Assembly: GCF_003627755.1 (NCBI RefSeq)
Contig: NZ_CP032695.1
Location: 1,240,001-1,304,000, forward strand
Direction of reading: 5' to 3'
From: Rhizobium jaguaris
GTDB lineage: Bacteria; Pseudomonadota; Alphaproteobacteria; Rhizobiales; Rhizobiaceae
DNA length: 64,000 nucleotides
The notes under the pieces are model-generated. The model ran no database searches. It had not been told where the DNA came from and was given only the letters and a program-made list of their open reading frames with translations. The position numbers were made by a program, and so were the translations under genes. Positions 1 through 9,402 of the stretch are shown here, one piece after another; positions within the stretch are counted from its first letter, which is position 1, and every line of letters begins with the position of its first letter.

Positions 1-1646
1 TCACGCTTGAGCTCCGGATCCTGGACAAGGTTGTCGAGCCATTTCGGATCGAGTTTCGGAACGGACCCGAACAGCAGTTGTGAATAGGGATGGCGGGGCG
101 CATTTGCAGCTTCGCGCGTGATTTGCTCCACTTTTCTGCCATCGTACATCACAACGATCTCATCGCAGATTGCCTCGACGACCGAGAGGTCGTGGCTGAT
201 GAAAATATAGGATAAATGCAGTTCACGCTGCAGTTCCTTGAGCAGGTCGATGATTGCCGCCGCAACAACAGTATCGAGGGCGGAGGTGATTTCATCGCAA
301 ATGATCAGGCGTGGCTCTGCTGCAAGCGCGCGAGCAAAATTCACGCGTTGTTTCTGACCGCCGGACAATTCCGACGGATAGCGATAACGAAGCGGGCGGG
401 GAAGTCGGACCATATTCAGCAATTCGTCGACCCTGGCTTCTCGAGCCTTGCGGTCCATCCCATGGTAGAAAGCCAAAGGTCGCTCAAGTATATCGGCGAT
501 CGATTTTGCCGGATTGAGCGCCGTGTCGGCATACTGAAAAACAATCTGCATCTCGCGCAACTGATCGCGCGTGCGCAGTCTGGCGGCGCGATTCATGTCG
601 CTGCCATTGAACCCGATGGTGCCTGATACGGCGGGCAGTATGCCCGCGATTGCGCGCGCCAGCGTCGATTTTCCGCATCCGGACTCACCGATGATGCCGA
701 GATTCCTGCCCTTTTCCACCTCAAGGCTCACTGATTGAACCGCGCAGACCGCCGGCAGGCCATTGGCCTGGATATCACCGTAGCCGGCAACCAGGCTGTC
801 GATCCTCAATACAGGTGCAATCGACCCGCTTGTGCTGCTGTCGCGGAAGGCCTGTTTCGGCTCGACGGCTGCCAGCAGCTCGCGCGTATAGGGATGGCTC
901 GGCCGCGTAAGGATCGCTTCAGTCTCTGCCAATTCCTGGATTTCACCGCCCTTGAGTACGGCAATGCGATCGGCGATCTGCGCTACGACCGCTAGATCGT
1001 GCGAAACGTAAACACCAGCAATACCGCCGGCACGGATGACGGATTTGAACGCTTTCAGCACGTCGATCTGCGTTGTCACGTCGAGTGCAGTGGTCGGTTC
1101 GTCAAAAATGACCAGCTTAGGCTCGCCGATCAGAGCCATGGCAGCCGCCAGTCGCTGCAACTGGCCCCCGGAGACCTGATGCGGATATCGTTCGCCGATC
1201 GTTTCCGGATTTGGCAGCGACAGCGCCCGGAAGAGCTCGATCGCACGCTGGCGGGCTTTTTCAGGGGGCATCAGCCGATGGATGCGGGTGACCTCGATCA
1301 CCTGTTCCATGATTTTGGTCGCCGGATTAAAAGCCGCCGCGGCACTTTGCGGAATATAGGAAACCGTGGTGCCTCGCACCTTTGAGCGATCGCTTTCGGA
1401 GAGAGTAGCCATGTCCTGTCCGTCGACTTGGACCTTGCCGCCGGAGATGCGGCAGCCCTCTCGCGCGTGCCCCATAAGGGTCAGCGCTATCGTCGTCTTG
1501 CCCGAGCCGCTTTCGCCGATGAGGGCAACGATTTCGCCTTTGGCGATGTCGAAGCTGACACCCTTGATGATTTCCACGATGCGCCCAGAGTCAGTCTTGG
1601 CTTCGACCTTCAAATTTTTGATTTCAACGAGATTGGCCATCGTCAT
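1..1646 (-). CDS. Dipeptide/oligopeptide ABC transporter, fused double ATP-binding protein (partial, C-terminus beyond window)
   Basis: Two tandem ABC nucleotide-binding domains in one chain, the DppD-DppF fusion type that energises peptide or opine-like importers. Domain 1 has Walker A GESGSGKTT (residues 44-52), signature VSGGQLQR and Walker B FDEPTTALD. Domain 2 has Walker A GESGCGKST (about residue 322), signature LSGGQKQR and a slightly unusual Walker B, CDEITSALD. About 548 residues are visible and the frame is open to the window edge, so only the last few dozen residues should be missing. The ATG at 1646 overlaps the stop of the upstream permease (ATGA), showing translational coupling. 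It is the last visible gene of the operon that begins with the binding protein at 5146. Confidence 0.93.
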   Translation of the reverse strand, partial: MTMANLVEIKNLKVEAKTDSGRIVEIIKGVSFDIAKGEIVALIGESGSGKTTIALTLMGHAREGCRISGGKVQVDGQDMATLSESDRSKVRGTTVSYIPQSAAAAFNPATKIMEQVIEVTRIHRLMPPEKARQRAIELFRALSLPNPETIGERYPHQVSGGQLQRLAAAMALIGEPKLVIFDEPTTALDVTTQIDVLKAFKSVIRAGGIAGVYVSHDLAVVAQIADRIAVLKGGEIQELAETEAILTRPSHPYTRELLAAVEPKQAFRDSSTSGSIAPVLRIDSLVAGYGDIQANGLPAVCAVQSVSLEVEKGRNLGIIGESGCGKSTLARAIAGILPAVSGTIGFNGSDMNRAARLRTRDQLREMQIVFQYADTALNPAKSIADILERPLAFYHGMDRKAREARVDELLNMVRLPRPLRYRYPSELSGGQKQRVNFARALAAEPRLIICDEITSALDTVVAAAIIDLLKELQRELHLSYIFISHDLSVVEAICDEIVVMYDGRKVEQITREAANAPRHPYSQLLFGSVPKLDPKWLDNLVQDPELKR

Positions 1647-2494
1647 GCGCTCCTGTCTCTGATCCTGCGCGGCAGGTTGTCGATCAGCAGGTTGACGCTG
1701 ATGGTGAGGCTGGCAATGGCAAAGGAGGGCACGATCACCGCAGGTGCAGCGAAGGGCAGCCCACCGATATTTTCGCGGACCAAGGCTCCCCAATCGGCAT
1801 AGGGCGGCTGCAGGCCGAGGCCGAGAAAGGAAAGACCTGACAACAGGAGAACGACAAAAACGAAGCGTAGGCCGAAGTCCGCCAGAACAGGACGAATAAT
1901 GTTCGGCAGAATTTCCGAGCCGATGATGTAGCCGACTCTCTCGCCGCGAGTGCGCGCAACCGTGATGAAATCCATCGTGTTGATGTTAACGGCAAGTGCG
2001 CGGGCAAAGCGGTAGGCACCGGGCGTGTAGATGACAGCGAGTGTGATGATCAGCACCGGGATGGACGAGCCGACGGCGGCAACGACGACCAGGCCGAAAA
2101 GCTTGCTTGGAATGGAGTTCAGGGCGTCGAGAAACCGGCTCAGGATTGTGTCGAACCATCCGCCGATAACTGCCGCGATCATGCCGAGCGTCACGCCGCA
2201 AAAGCAGCAAAGTGCGACCGCAGCCAATGAAATGCCGACCGTATAGCGTGCGCCCATGAGGACGCGCGAAAGCATGTCACGGCCGAGATAGTCCGAGCCG
2301 AGCCATAATTGACGGCTCACCGGACCGAAATAGTCCGTATCGACGATTTCGCCGACGGAGTAGGGGATAATATAGGGTGCGAACAACGCGACGATCGTCC
2401 AGCCGAAGATGATGGCAAAGGCCGCGATTCCAACGGGGCTGACGTTGTAGCCAAACATGGACGGAGTGCGGCGAGGCAGGGTTTTCGTGGTCAT
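1643..2494 (-). CDS. Dipeptide/oligopeptide ABC transporter permease, DppC/OppC type
   Basis: Integral membrane subunit of 283 residues from the start chosen here. After a short hydrophilic N-terminus a first membrane span (about residues 25-45) is followed by a periplasmic stretch containing the DppC-type sequence LGSDYLGRDMLSR, then the BPD_transp_1 domain with about five more spans. The cytoplasmic EAA-like loop lies around TVARTRGERVGYI. The ATG at 2494 overlaps the preceding permease stop (ATGA). A longer frame to 2563 exists, but its extra residues are the antisense-like end of the upstream gene. It pairs with the DppB-type subunit to form the channel. Confidence 0.93.
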   Translation of the reverse strand: MTTKTLPRRTPSMFGYNVSPVGIAAFAIIFGWTIVALFAPYIIPYSVGEIVDTDYFGPVSRQLWLGSDYLGRDMLSRVLMGARYTVGISLAAVALCCFCGVTLGMIAAVIGGWFDTILSRFLDALNSIPSKLFGLVVVAAVGSSIPVLIITLAVIYTPGAYRFARALAVNINTMDFITVARTRGERVGYIIGSEILPNIIRPVLADFGLRFVFVVLLLSGLSFLGLGLQPPYADWGALVRENIGGLPFAAPAVIVPSFAIASLTISVNLLIDNLPRRIRDRSA

Positions 2495-3441
2495 CGCAGC
2501 CTCGGATTCGACAGGATAGCAACGATGTCGGCGGCGGTGATCAGCAAGAGATAACCAAGGCAAAAAATCATCGCGCAGCTTTGGATCAACGGCAGATCGC
2601 GCGTCGCGACTGCGTCGACCATCAGCTTGGCGATGCCCGGATAGTTGAAGATGGTCTCGACAATGATCACGCCGCCGACGAGGTAGGAGAGCGAAAGCGC
2701 AATCGCATTGACGATCGGCCCGAGGGCATTGGGCAATGCATGCCTGAACACCATGCGGCTGCGGGAGGCGCCCTTGAGCAGGGCCATTTCCACATAGGGT
2801 GTCTTTAGCGTCTCGATCAGGGCCGCCCGGGTCATGCGGATCATTTGCGCCGATATGACGAAGGTGAGCGTAATGACCGGCATGGCATAGATCTTCAGAA
2901 GGTCGAAGAATGTATGTGCTTCGTTGATGGAGGAGAGCGCAGGCAGCCAGCGCAGATAGACGGCGAACAACAGCACAGCAAGCGTCGCGACCATGAACTC
3001 AGGCACCGATATCACACCGATGGAAAAGATCGTGACAAACCGATCGTAATAGGAGCCGCGAAGCATGGCCGAGGTAATGCCGAGCAGCAGTGCAAGCGGG
3101 ACCGAAACGAGCGTTGTGATAGCGGCAAGCTCCAGCGTGGCCACTAGGCGGCGACCGATCAAGTCAGCGACGGGCATGTTGTTCGCATAGGATGTCCCGA
3201 GGTCGCCCTTCACCAGCCCCAAAAGCCATCCCATGAACCGCAGGATTGCCGGTTCATCGAGATGCATGGCCTTGCGCAGACCAGCAACCGCTTCGGGTGT
3301 GGCCGCCTGACCGAGCAGGATGGAGGCGGTGTCTCCCGGCAGCATGCTGGTTGCGAAAAACACGGCGAAAGACACGATCAGCAAAGTGATGATCGCTATG
3401 AAGAGCCGGTTTAGGACAAGTAAGGAAACCTCGGATCTCAA
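2491..3441 (-). CDS. Dipeptide/oligopeptide ABC transporter permease, DppB/OppB type
   Basis: 316-residue inner-membrane permease. It begins with a membrane span (about residues 10-33) followed by the DppB-family periplasmic signature LPGDTASILLGQ. The C-terminal BPD_transp_1 domain contains the ATPase-contact loop near VEMALLKGASRSRMVF. Length and architecture are normal for the family. It is the first permease after the binding-protein gene, separated from it by 94 bp that hold a strong stem-loop, and it overlaps the second permease by 4 bases. Confidence 0.93.
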   Translation of the reverse strand: MRSEVSLLVLNRLFIAIITLLIVSFAVFFATSMLPGDTASILLGQAATPEAVAGLRKAMHLDEPAILRFMGWLLGLVKGDLGTSYANNMPVADLIGRRLVATLELAAITTLVSVPLALLLGITSAMLRGSYYDRFVTIFSIGVISVPEFMVATLAVLLFAVYLRWLPALSSINEAHTFFDLLKIYAMPVITLTFVISAQMIRMTRAALIETLKTPYVEMALLKGASRSRMVFRHALPNALGPIVNAIALSLSYLVGGVIIVETIFNYPGIAKLMVDAVATRDLPLIQSCAMIFCLGYLLLITAADIVAILSNPRLR

Positions 3442-3491
3442 ATATAATGCTCCTGCGGCGTTCTACGAATGGCGTTCGCGGGACGGAAGTC

Positions 3492-3520
3492 CCCCGGGGC
3501 GGTTTGAGCCGTCCCCGGGG
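3492..3520 (-). other. Intercistronic stem-loop after the binding-protein gene
   Basis: Arms 3492-3502 and 3509-3520 pair over 11 bp (CCCCGGGGCGG) with one bulged base at 3512 and a 6-base loop. It lies in the 94-bp gap between the binding-protein stop (3536) and the first permease start (3441). There is no T-run after it in the transcribed direction, so mRNA 3'-end protection or attenuation is more likely than full termination. Such elements commonly raise binding-protein levels over membrane subunits. Confidence 0.65.
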
Positions 3521-3535
3521 AGGTGTCCATCGCTA

Positions 3536-5146
3536 TCAGGCCTGGAGCCAGAGATACTCCGCCATTGCGTAACCCATCATGCCACCGAGCGGGTTGGCTT
3601 CCAAACCGTTTACCTTGCTCGAAAGGGCATCCACATTCGAGATGTAGGCAGGGATGATGGTGCCTGCCTCTTCAGCAATCATCGCCTGCATTTCGCCGTA
3701 GATTTGTTTGCGCTTGGCCTGGTCCAGCAAGCCGCGAGCCTCGACGAGCATCTTGTCGAATTTTTCGGACTTGTACTGGCTCTCGTTCCACGGTGCATTT
3801 GAAGCATAGAGAAGAGAGAACAGGATGTCGGGCGTCGGGCGTGGATTGATGTTGCCGAAATGGATGGGCGCCTTCAGCCAATAATTATCCCAATAGCCAT
3901 CGGATGGAACACGCTGGACATCGAGCTTCATGCCGATGTCGGCGCCGGCGGCCTGGATGATCATTGCCATGTCGATCGACGAGGTTGCTGCGTCGGAGGC
4001 TACCACCGGAATAGACTGCCCGAGCACGCCCGCCTTCTGGAAATGGAACTTGGCCTTGTCCGGATCGAAGGTCTTCGGCTTCAGATCGCTGTTGTGATAG
4101 ATGTTGGCCGGAGAAACGGGCTGGTCATTGGCAACTTCCCCAAGGCCACGCAATGCGGACTTGACGATCTGCTCTCGATTGACCAGGTACTTCATCCCGT
4201 CGACGAAGTCCTTTTTGTTACCCGGAGCCATGTCCAGGCGCATGTTGAGGTTGGTGTAATTGCCGCTCGTCGTCTTCGACAGCGTAAAGCCCGACTGACC
4301 ATCGATCAACTTCATAGCCCGTGGATTGATCGATGCGGCAAAATGAATGTCGCCCGAAAGCAGAGCATTCACACGCGCATTGTCATCGCTGATCGCGAAA
4401 AACTCAAAGGAGTCGAGATAGGGTTGGCCGGACTTCCAGTAGTTCTTGTTTTTCACGACGACCGAGCGATTGCCCGGATCGAAGGTTTCAAGAACAAAGG
4501 CTCCGGTGCCATTGCCCTTCGAGAAGTCGGTCGTGCCATTGGCAACGATCATGAAGTGATGCAGCGCCAGGATGGTCGGCAGGTCGGCATTCGGGTCGGC
4601 CAAGGTAATTTCGACCGTTGACTTGTCGACAGCCTTGAAGCCGGTCATCTGGGCGGCGATCTTGGCGACCTTCGAGCCGACACCCGGGTCGAGATGGCGC
4701 TTCAACGAAAAGATAACGTCGTCGGCCGTCAATTCCTTGCCGTCATGGAATGTCACGCCCTTGCGCAGCTTGACCGTCCAGGTCTTGGCGTCCTTGCTTT
4801 CGATGCTCTCGGCGAGCTCCATTTGTGTCACGCCGGCCTTGTCGAGGAAGGTCAGACGATTGTAGAGCGAGCAGCAACGCACATAGTCGGTAGACAGCGA
4901 TGCCTTGGCAGGATCCAGCGTGTCGGCGGTCGAGGACGACCAGCCGGCCGCCTTGAACGCACCGCCAGAGACCGGCGTGGCTGCAACAGCCTGCGAAGCG
5001 CGGCCGAGAATGATGCCCGCGCCCGATGCTGCGATGCCTCCCGCCAGCATCAGTTTAAGAAGATCGCGCCGGGTCGCCCCGCGCCTGATGGCGTTCTCTA
5101 CCATTGCATCGTCGGCAGAGGTCCAGTTTGTAATTCTGTCAGTCAT
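3536..5146 (-). CDS. Periplasmic substrate-binding protein of peptide-type ABC transporter (SBP_bac_5), Tat-exported
   Basis: 536-residue extracytoplasmic binding protein of the DppA/OppA class. The N-terminus has a twin-arginine motif (TRRDLLKLM, Arg26-Arg27), a hydrophobic core and a probable cleavage site near AVAA (about 56), so Tat export of a folded protein is likely. The mature part carries typical family features such as TWTVKLRKGVTFHDGKELTADDV. A good Shine-Dalgarno (AAGGGGA) precedes the ATG at 5146. It is the first transporter gene, 66 bp downstream of the HAD gene. The ligand cannot be read from sequence; the neighbouring aminotransferase, oxidase and GabD suggest a nitrogen-containing solute. 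Confidence 0.94.
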   Translation of the reverse strand: MTDRITNWTSADDAMVENAIRRGATRRDLLKLMLAGGIAASGAGIILGRASQAVAATPVSGGAFKAAGWSSSTADTLDPAKASLSTDYVRCCSLYNRLTFLDKAGVTQMELAESIESKDAKTWTVKLRKGVTFHDGKELTADDVIFSLKRHLDPGVGSKVAKIAAQMTGFKAVDKSTVEITLADPNADLPTILALHHFMIVANGTTDFSKGNGTGAFVLETFDPGNRSVVVKNKNYWKSGQPYLDSFEFFAISDDNARVNALLSGDIHFAASINPRAMKLIDGQSGFTLSKTTSGNYTNLNMRLDMAPGNKKDFVDGMKYLVNREQIVKSALRGLGEVANDQPVSPANIYHNSDLKPKTFDPDKAKFHFQKAGVLGQSIPVVASDAATSSIDMAMIIQAAGADIGMKLDVQRVPSDGYWDNYWLKAPIHFGNINPRPTPDILFSLLYASNAPWNESQYKSEKFDKMLVEARGLLDQAKRKQIYGEMQAMIAEEAGTIIPAYISNVDALSSKVNGLEANPLGGMMGYAMAEYLWLQA

Positions 5147-5212
5147 GTCATTCCCCTTTTTCTGTTGGTTAGATGGGATGCCCGTCTTGCCCGCGAGCTT
5201 TCCCAGGTTGGG

Positions 5213-5935
5213 TCAATGTTTTTTGGGCAGCCTTTCCTTGACCGCCGAGGCGAAGGCCGCCATCGACGTGAAATGGTGGTCTGGCTGGGTGAAGGCCTCG
5301 GGCTCTATCGTCCCGCCGTAACCGTCCTGCGCATGACGGCGCTCGATCCAGCAATTGGTCAGGCCAAGGTTCCGCGAAATACCGATGTCGTGATATTGGC
5401 TCTGTGCGACATGCAGGATGTCGTCCTTGCTCGCCCCTTCACCGGCAATAAATTCGAACACCTGTTCGAAGAAGGCGGGGTCTGGCTTTTCCGTGCCGGT
5501 ATCGTCGGCCGTAAAGGTCGCGAAGAACGGTGAGCCCAACTTCTTTTCGAAATGGTCGAGCGCCCAGCGGCGCGCATTTGTCATTGCGACAAGACGATGT
5601 GTTTTCGCAAGTTCCGCAAGCGCTGCTGCGCTGTCGTCAAAAGCTTTCCAGCTTGCTACGGAATCGCGCAGTTGCTGAGCGTATCGCTCTTCTGCCGGCA
5701 GACCGAGCTTTGGCGCGATGGCCATGTAGACCCTCTCGAGATCGTCCGGAAAGAGATCGGCATCCTCGCTGTAGCGCGCCTGGCGATAAAGTTTCAGAGC
5801 TTTTTCGCCGTCGATGGAGATGCCGGCTTCCGCCGCAATCTCGGCAAGACAGGTCTTTATGCCACCTTCGAAGTCAATGAGCGTGCCGACGACGTCGAAG
5901 GTGAGGTATTTGAAGTCTTGAAAGTCTCTGGCCAA
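5213..5935 (-). CDS. HAD-superfamily hydrolase, haloacid-dehalogenase type II-like
   Basis: 240-residue HAD protein if translation starts at the TTG at 5935, which has AAGGAG about 10 bases upstream. No ATG fits the conserved N-terminus, which begins just after it; a longer frame reaches 6175 but the added residues look non-coding. Motif I is FDVVGTLID: the nucleophile Asp is present while the second Asp of classical phosphatases is absent, as in L-2-haloacid dehalogenases. Motif II is MTNAR and motif III/IV lies around KPDPAFFEQ. A second type II HAD is encoded at 8720. The substrate is unknown; phosphatase or dehalogenase activity are both possible. Confidence 0.85.
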   Translation of the reverse strand: MARDFQDFKYLTFDVVGTLIDFEGGIKTCLAEIAAEAGISIDGEKALKLYRQARYSEDADLFPDDLERVYMAIAPKLGLPAEERYAQQLRDSVASWKAFDDSAAALAELAKTHRLVAMTNARRWALDHFEKKLGSPFFATFTADDTGTEKPDPAFFEQVFEFIAGEGASKDDILHVAQSQYHDIGISRNLGLTNCWIERRHAQDGYGGTIEPEAFTQPDHHFTSMAAFASAVKERLPKKH

Positions 5936-6171
5936 GTCATGCTCTCCTTCATGGTCTGCTGAAGCACAGACCCCTTGCAGCATAAAATTCTGGTCCAAGG
6001 GGCGGAGGCCGCCCTGCAAAGGCCGAGAAAAGCCGGCTTTCAGCCGTTCTAGGAAGCAGTTTGGCGGTTCCTGAGCGGCGGAGTCGCCGAATCTATGGTG
6101 TGTCGCGGCACAAAATTTCGAATTTCCGGGTCTGTCCGATATTTCGCCGATGGCGAATGGCATCTGCCGCT

Positions 6172-7545
6172 TCAACGCATGGCTTCCCGAACATCCGGAT
6201 CCTCCAATGTCTGGTCGAGGGTCTTCCGCGTGCGTTCCAAGATCGCGTCGATATCATCGTCCGTGCAGCAGAGCGGCGGCGCGTATCCGAGCACGCCATG
6301 GGCGAATGCTCGGATGACCAGGCCATTATCCCAGGCACGGTCGAAAATCCTGCGCGCCGGCGCGGCAGCGCTTGGCAGCGGTGTCTTTTTGACTTTGTTG
6401 ACCACGAGTTCCACTGCGGCCAACATTCCTCGACCGCGAACATCGCCCACCAGCGGATGGTCACGCAGGCTTTCCAGGCCCGCCATCAAGCGGGCACCCG
6501 CTTTGACGCCGTTTTCCAGAAGACCGCCTTCATAGAGCTTCAGTACTTCAAGCCCGACCGCGGCACTGACGGGATGGGCCGAATAGGTGTAGCCATGGCC
6601 GACCGCGGCATTGCCGGCGGCATCGGCGATGACATCGTAAACGCGATCGGACATGAACACAGCGCCCATCGGCACATAGCCCGAGGTCAGGCCCTTGGCC
6701 GTCGTCATGAAATCCGGGACGATGTCGTCATGCGAGCAGGCGAAGAGAGGTCCTGTCCTGCCGAAGCCGGTAATGACCTCATCGGCAATGAAGAGAATAT
6801 CATATTGGCTGCAGAGATCTCGGATCGCCTTCATCCAGCCCTTTGGCGGCACGATAACGCCGCCGGACCCTTGGATCGGCTCGGCATAAAATGCCGCCAC
6901 GCGCTCGGCGCCAACAGCCTCGATCTTCGATTTCAGGTCCCGTATGGATGCAGCAATGATCGCATCCGCATCGGCACCGACCGGGTTGCGATATGGATAG
7001 GGCGAGGGGATTTTATGCTGCCAATCAAAGGGCACGCCAAAGCCGGCATGGAATCCGGGCAGCGCCGTCAGTCCGGCGCCCACGGTCGAAGAGCCATGAT
7101 AACCCTGCTCGATCGAAATGAATTGGTCGCGCTCAGGCTTGCCCTTGGCATGCCAGTAATAGCGTACGAAACGCACTGTGCTGTCGACGGCATCCGATCC
7201 ACCGAGCGTGAAATAGACGTGATTGAGATCGCCCGGCGCGCGGTCGGCGAGTTCGGCGGCGAGGCGAATGGCTGCTTCGCAGCCGAGATCGAAATAGCCG
7301 GTTGCGTAGGGAAGCTCGCGCATCTGGCGGGCGGCCGCCTCGACGATGCTCTCGTGTCCATAGCCGGCATTTACGCACCAGAGCCCAGCAAATCCATCGA
7401 CAAGCTGGTGTCCTGATGCATCGGTGACAGTGGCACCCTTTGCGGATCTCAAAACCCGCACGCCTAGCTTTTCATGCCCGCGATAGGATGAAACCGGATG
7501 GATAAGGTGCGCGCGGTCGAGTTCGACGAGCGAGTTGGCGAGCAT
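6172..7545 (-). CDS. Class III PLP-dependent aminotransferase (omega-amino acid/GABA-pyruvate type)
   Basis: 457-residue class III aminotransferase. The PLP Schiff-base lysine is Lys284 in TTAKGLTSGY, preceded by the cofactor-binding Asp in FIADEVITGFGRTG (Asp255). The N-terminal GFAGLWCVNAGYGH is typical of omega-transaminases acting on GABA, beta-alanine or diamines with pyruvate. The ATG at 7545 has a GGAGA site upstream; the frame extends to 7656 but the extra part overlaps the preceding gene. It lies 13 bp after the GNAT gene, so the two are co-transcribed. With GabD at 10770 it could convert a terminal amine to a semialdehyde. Confidence 0.92.
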   Translation of the reverse strand: MLANSLVELDRAHLIHPVSSYRGHEKLGVRVLRSAKGATVTDASGHQLVDGFAGLWCVNAGYGHESIVEAAARQMRELPYATGYFDLGCEAAIRLAAELADRAPGDLNHVYFTLGGSDAVDSTVRFVRYYWHAKGKPERDQFISIEQGYHGSSTVGAGLTALPGFHAGFGVPFDWQHKIPSPYPYRNPVGADADAIIAASIRDLKSKIEAVGAERVAAFYAEPIQGSGGVIVPPKGWMKAIRDLCSQYDILFIADEVITGFGRTGPLFACSHDDIVPDFMTTAKGLTSGYVPMGAVFMSDRVYDVIADAAGNAAVGHGYTYSAHPVSAAVGLEVLKLYEGGLLENGVKAGARLMAGLESLRDHPLVGDVRGRGMLAAVELVVNKVKKTPLPSAAAPARRIFDRAWDNGLVIRAFAHGVLGYAPPLCCTDDDIDAILERTRKTLDQTLEDPDVREAMR

Positions 7546-7558
7546 AGTGATCTCCAGA

Positions 7559-8398
7559 TTATCCGAGGGCCTGATTGGCCAAGGTAAATATTCTTGCGTC
7601 TTGGCTGACCGCCATTCCGCCGATTGGTTGGCGCATGGCGATGCCGCCACCCACATGCCTGAGGCCGATCTGCGCCAGCCATTCGGTCAACCCCGAGGTT
7701 TCGTTCGTGTCGACGCGCAGGAAGGTGCTCGACTTGCGAAGGGCGAGCGCTGTTATCAGCGACTTTGCATCTTCGGTCCTCGATGCTACCACCGGCCCGA
7801 TCACATCGCCGCGGCCAAAGGCGCGCAGCGCACCATAGGCTTCGATGCGGCCGTTACGGCGAATGACCGCAACTTCCGCCACGCTTGCAAGTACATCGAT
7901 CAGTGCGCTGCGGTCGGCGCCAAAGGCTGCGCGATCGAGCGCCTTGATGGCTGAAAAGTCACCCGCGGTTGCTCCCTCTACGTCTCCCAGAGGAGCAAGA
8001 TCGGTGAGATGCCCCTGATGCTGATATATCTCGCCCACGGCAACGAAGCCGAGCTTGCGATAGAGCGGAAGGCCGTCTGCCGTCGCAATGAGCCTGAGAG
8101 ATCGATCGCCGGCAAGCGCCATCGCCTCGTCCATGAGCTTACGACCAAGGCCACGGCCGCGCAGCGTCTCGTCAACGATCACCATGTTGATCGTCGCACA
8201 ATCTTCTCCATAGGGGGTCATCAGGATGGTACCCACGACCCGGCCGGCCTCGTCGATCGCCGCGACGCCACGGCTCAAATGCAAGCCCATATGCCAGTCC
8301 TCGGCACGATGGGGCCACTTGGCTTGGCGCGAGAGGGCCAGTGCGCCGTTTATGTGCTCCGATGTGAAGCTCACCAGATTTATGTCGTCGGCTCGCAT
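7559..8398 (-). CDS. GNAT-family N-acetyltransferase
   Basis: 279 residues with an N-terminal GNAT fold. The acetyl-CoA pyrophosphate loop is RGRGLGRKL (R-x-x-G-x-G) after the beta4 strand INMVIVDE, and LPLYRKLGF is a classic GNAT motif B. The C-terminal half (about residues 140-279) resembles a second, degenerate acyltransferase-like domain. The protein contains WPHRAEDW, shared as WPHR..DW with the paralogue at 20169. It is first in a leftward operon with the aminotransferase. The acceptor is unknown; an amine or polyamine is consistent with the context. Confidence 0.85.
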   Translation of the reverse strand: MRADDINLVSFTSEHINGALALSRQAKWPHRAEDWHMGLHLSRGVAAIDEAGRVVGTILMTPYGEDCATINMVIVDETLRGRGLGRKLMDEAMALAGDRSLRLIATADGLPLYRKLGFVAVGEIYQHQGHLTDLAPLGDVEGATAGDFSAIKALDRAAFGADRSALIDVLASVAEVAVIRRNGRIEAYGALRAFGRGDVIGPVVASRTEDAKSLITALALRKSSTFLRVDTNETSGLTEWLAQIGLRHVGGGIAMRQPIGGMAVSQDARIFTLANQALG

Positions 8399-8719
8399 GA
8401 GGCATCCTTTCCTTGCCTCAAGTCTCCCTGATCCTCGCGCAGCAGATCATCTGAAGGCGTGGTTCACCGTAATATCTTTCGCCGTAGCGGATAGGATTGG
8501 CCGCATCTTATGCTGTCGATGCCTTCTTGGCGGCTCTCTAACTGCCCAAAAAGCACCGTCGCGATGCAGTCTCATTGCAACACTCTGCCAAACGCCGCCG
8601 TCCATACGAAACAATATGCTTTGCGGAGACACCAATTCGATCACGCCCGTCGCAAGACTTCAGCCTATGATCGCCACAGCAAAGAATGCAGATGCCCTTT
8701 AGATAGAGGACGAACGGAC
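8399..8719. promoter_or_regulatory. Divergent intergenic region between GNAT and HAD genes
   Basis: 321 bp between two divergent operons. It must carry both promoters, but I could not define a confident -35/-10 pair or operator. Only the Shine-Dalgarno AGAGGA upstream of the ATG at 8720 is clear. Open frames crossing it on either strand have no ribosome-binding site or recognisable product. Confidence 0.45.
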
Positions 8720-9388
8720 ATGGCGCCTTTCCGGCCGAAATACATCACCTTCGACTGCCACGGCACGCTGATCAATTTCCAGATGGCGGAAGCTGCCCGC
8801 GACCTCTATTGCAACCGTCTCGATGAGCCGGCGATGCTGCAGTTCATCAAGAACTTTGCCGCCTACCGGCTTGACGAGATCATGGGCGACTGGAAGCCCT
8901 ATGCGGATGTGGTGCACAACTCGCTCCAGCGCACATGCAAGCGCAATAGCGTTGCCTTCAAGGACGAAGACGCCAGAATGGTCTATGAGCGCGTACCAAC
9001 CTGGGGTCCGCATGCCGACGTTCCGGCTGGCCTCGCCAAGGTGGCGAAGGAAATTCCGCTCGTCATCCTGTCGAATGCCATGGATAGTCAAATCATGTCG
9101 AATGTGGAGAAGCTTGGCGCGCCGTTCCATGCCGTCTATACGGCAGAGCAGGCCAATGCCTATAAGCCCCGCTTCAGAGCGTTCGAATATATGTTTGACA
9201 TGCTGGGCTGCGGTCCGGAGGATATCCTGCACTGCTCATCCTCCTTCCGCTATGACCTGATGTCGGCGCATGACCTCGGCATCAAGAACAAGGTCTGGGT
9301 CAATCGTGGCCATGAGCCTGCAAATCCCTATTACGGATATGTCGAGATCGCGGATATATCCGGCCTTCCTGGCGTCGTAGGGCTTTGA
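8720..9388 (+). CDS. HAD-superfamily hydrolase, haloacid-dehalogenase type II-like
   Basis: 222-residue HAD protein. Motif I is FDCHGTLIN with the nucleophile Asp; motif II is LSNAMDS; the Lys of motif III is in AYKPRF; motif IV lies around HCSSSFRYDL. Length matches type II dehalogenases and related HADs. It is distantly similar in plan to the HAD at 5213 but not a close duplicate. The next gene starts 14 bp after its stop, so the HAD and the FAD oxidase form one operon. Its substrate cannot be told from sequence. Confidence 0.85.
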   Translation: MAPFRPKYITFDCHGTLINFQMAEAARDLYCNRLDEPAMLQFIKNFAAYRLDEIMGDWKPYADVVHNSLQRTCKRNSVAFKDEDARMVYERVPTWGPHADVPAGLAKVAKEIPLVILSNAMDSQIMSNVEKLGAPFHAVYTAEQANAYKPRFRAFEYMFDMLGCGPEDILHCSSSFRYDLMSAHDLGIKNKVWVNRGHEPANPYYGYVEIADISGLPGVVGL

Positions 9389-9402
9389 GAGAGGTCAGCC
9401 CG

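Noticed and set aside
6061..7416. A 451-codon rightward frame over the aminotransferase gene
   Set aside because: High-GC shadow of a clear class III aminotransferase.
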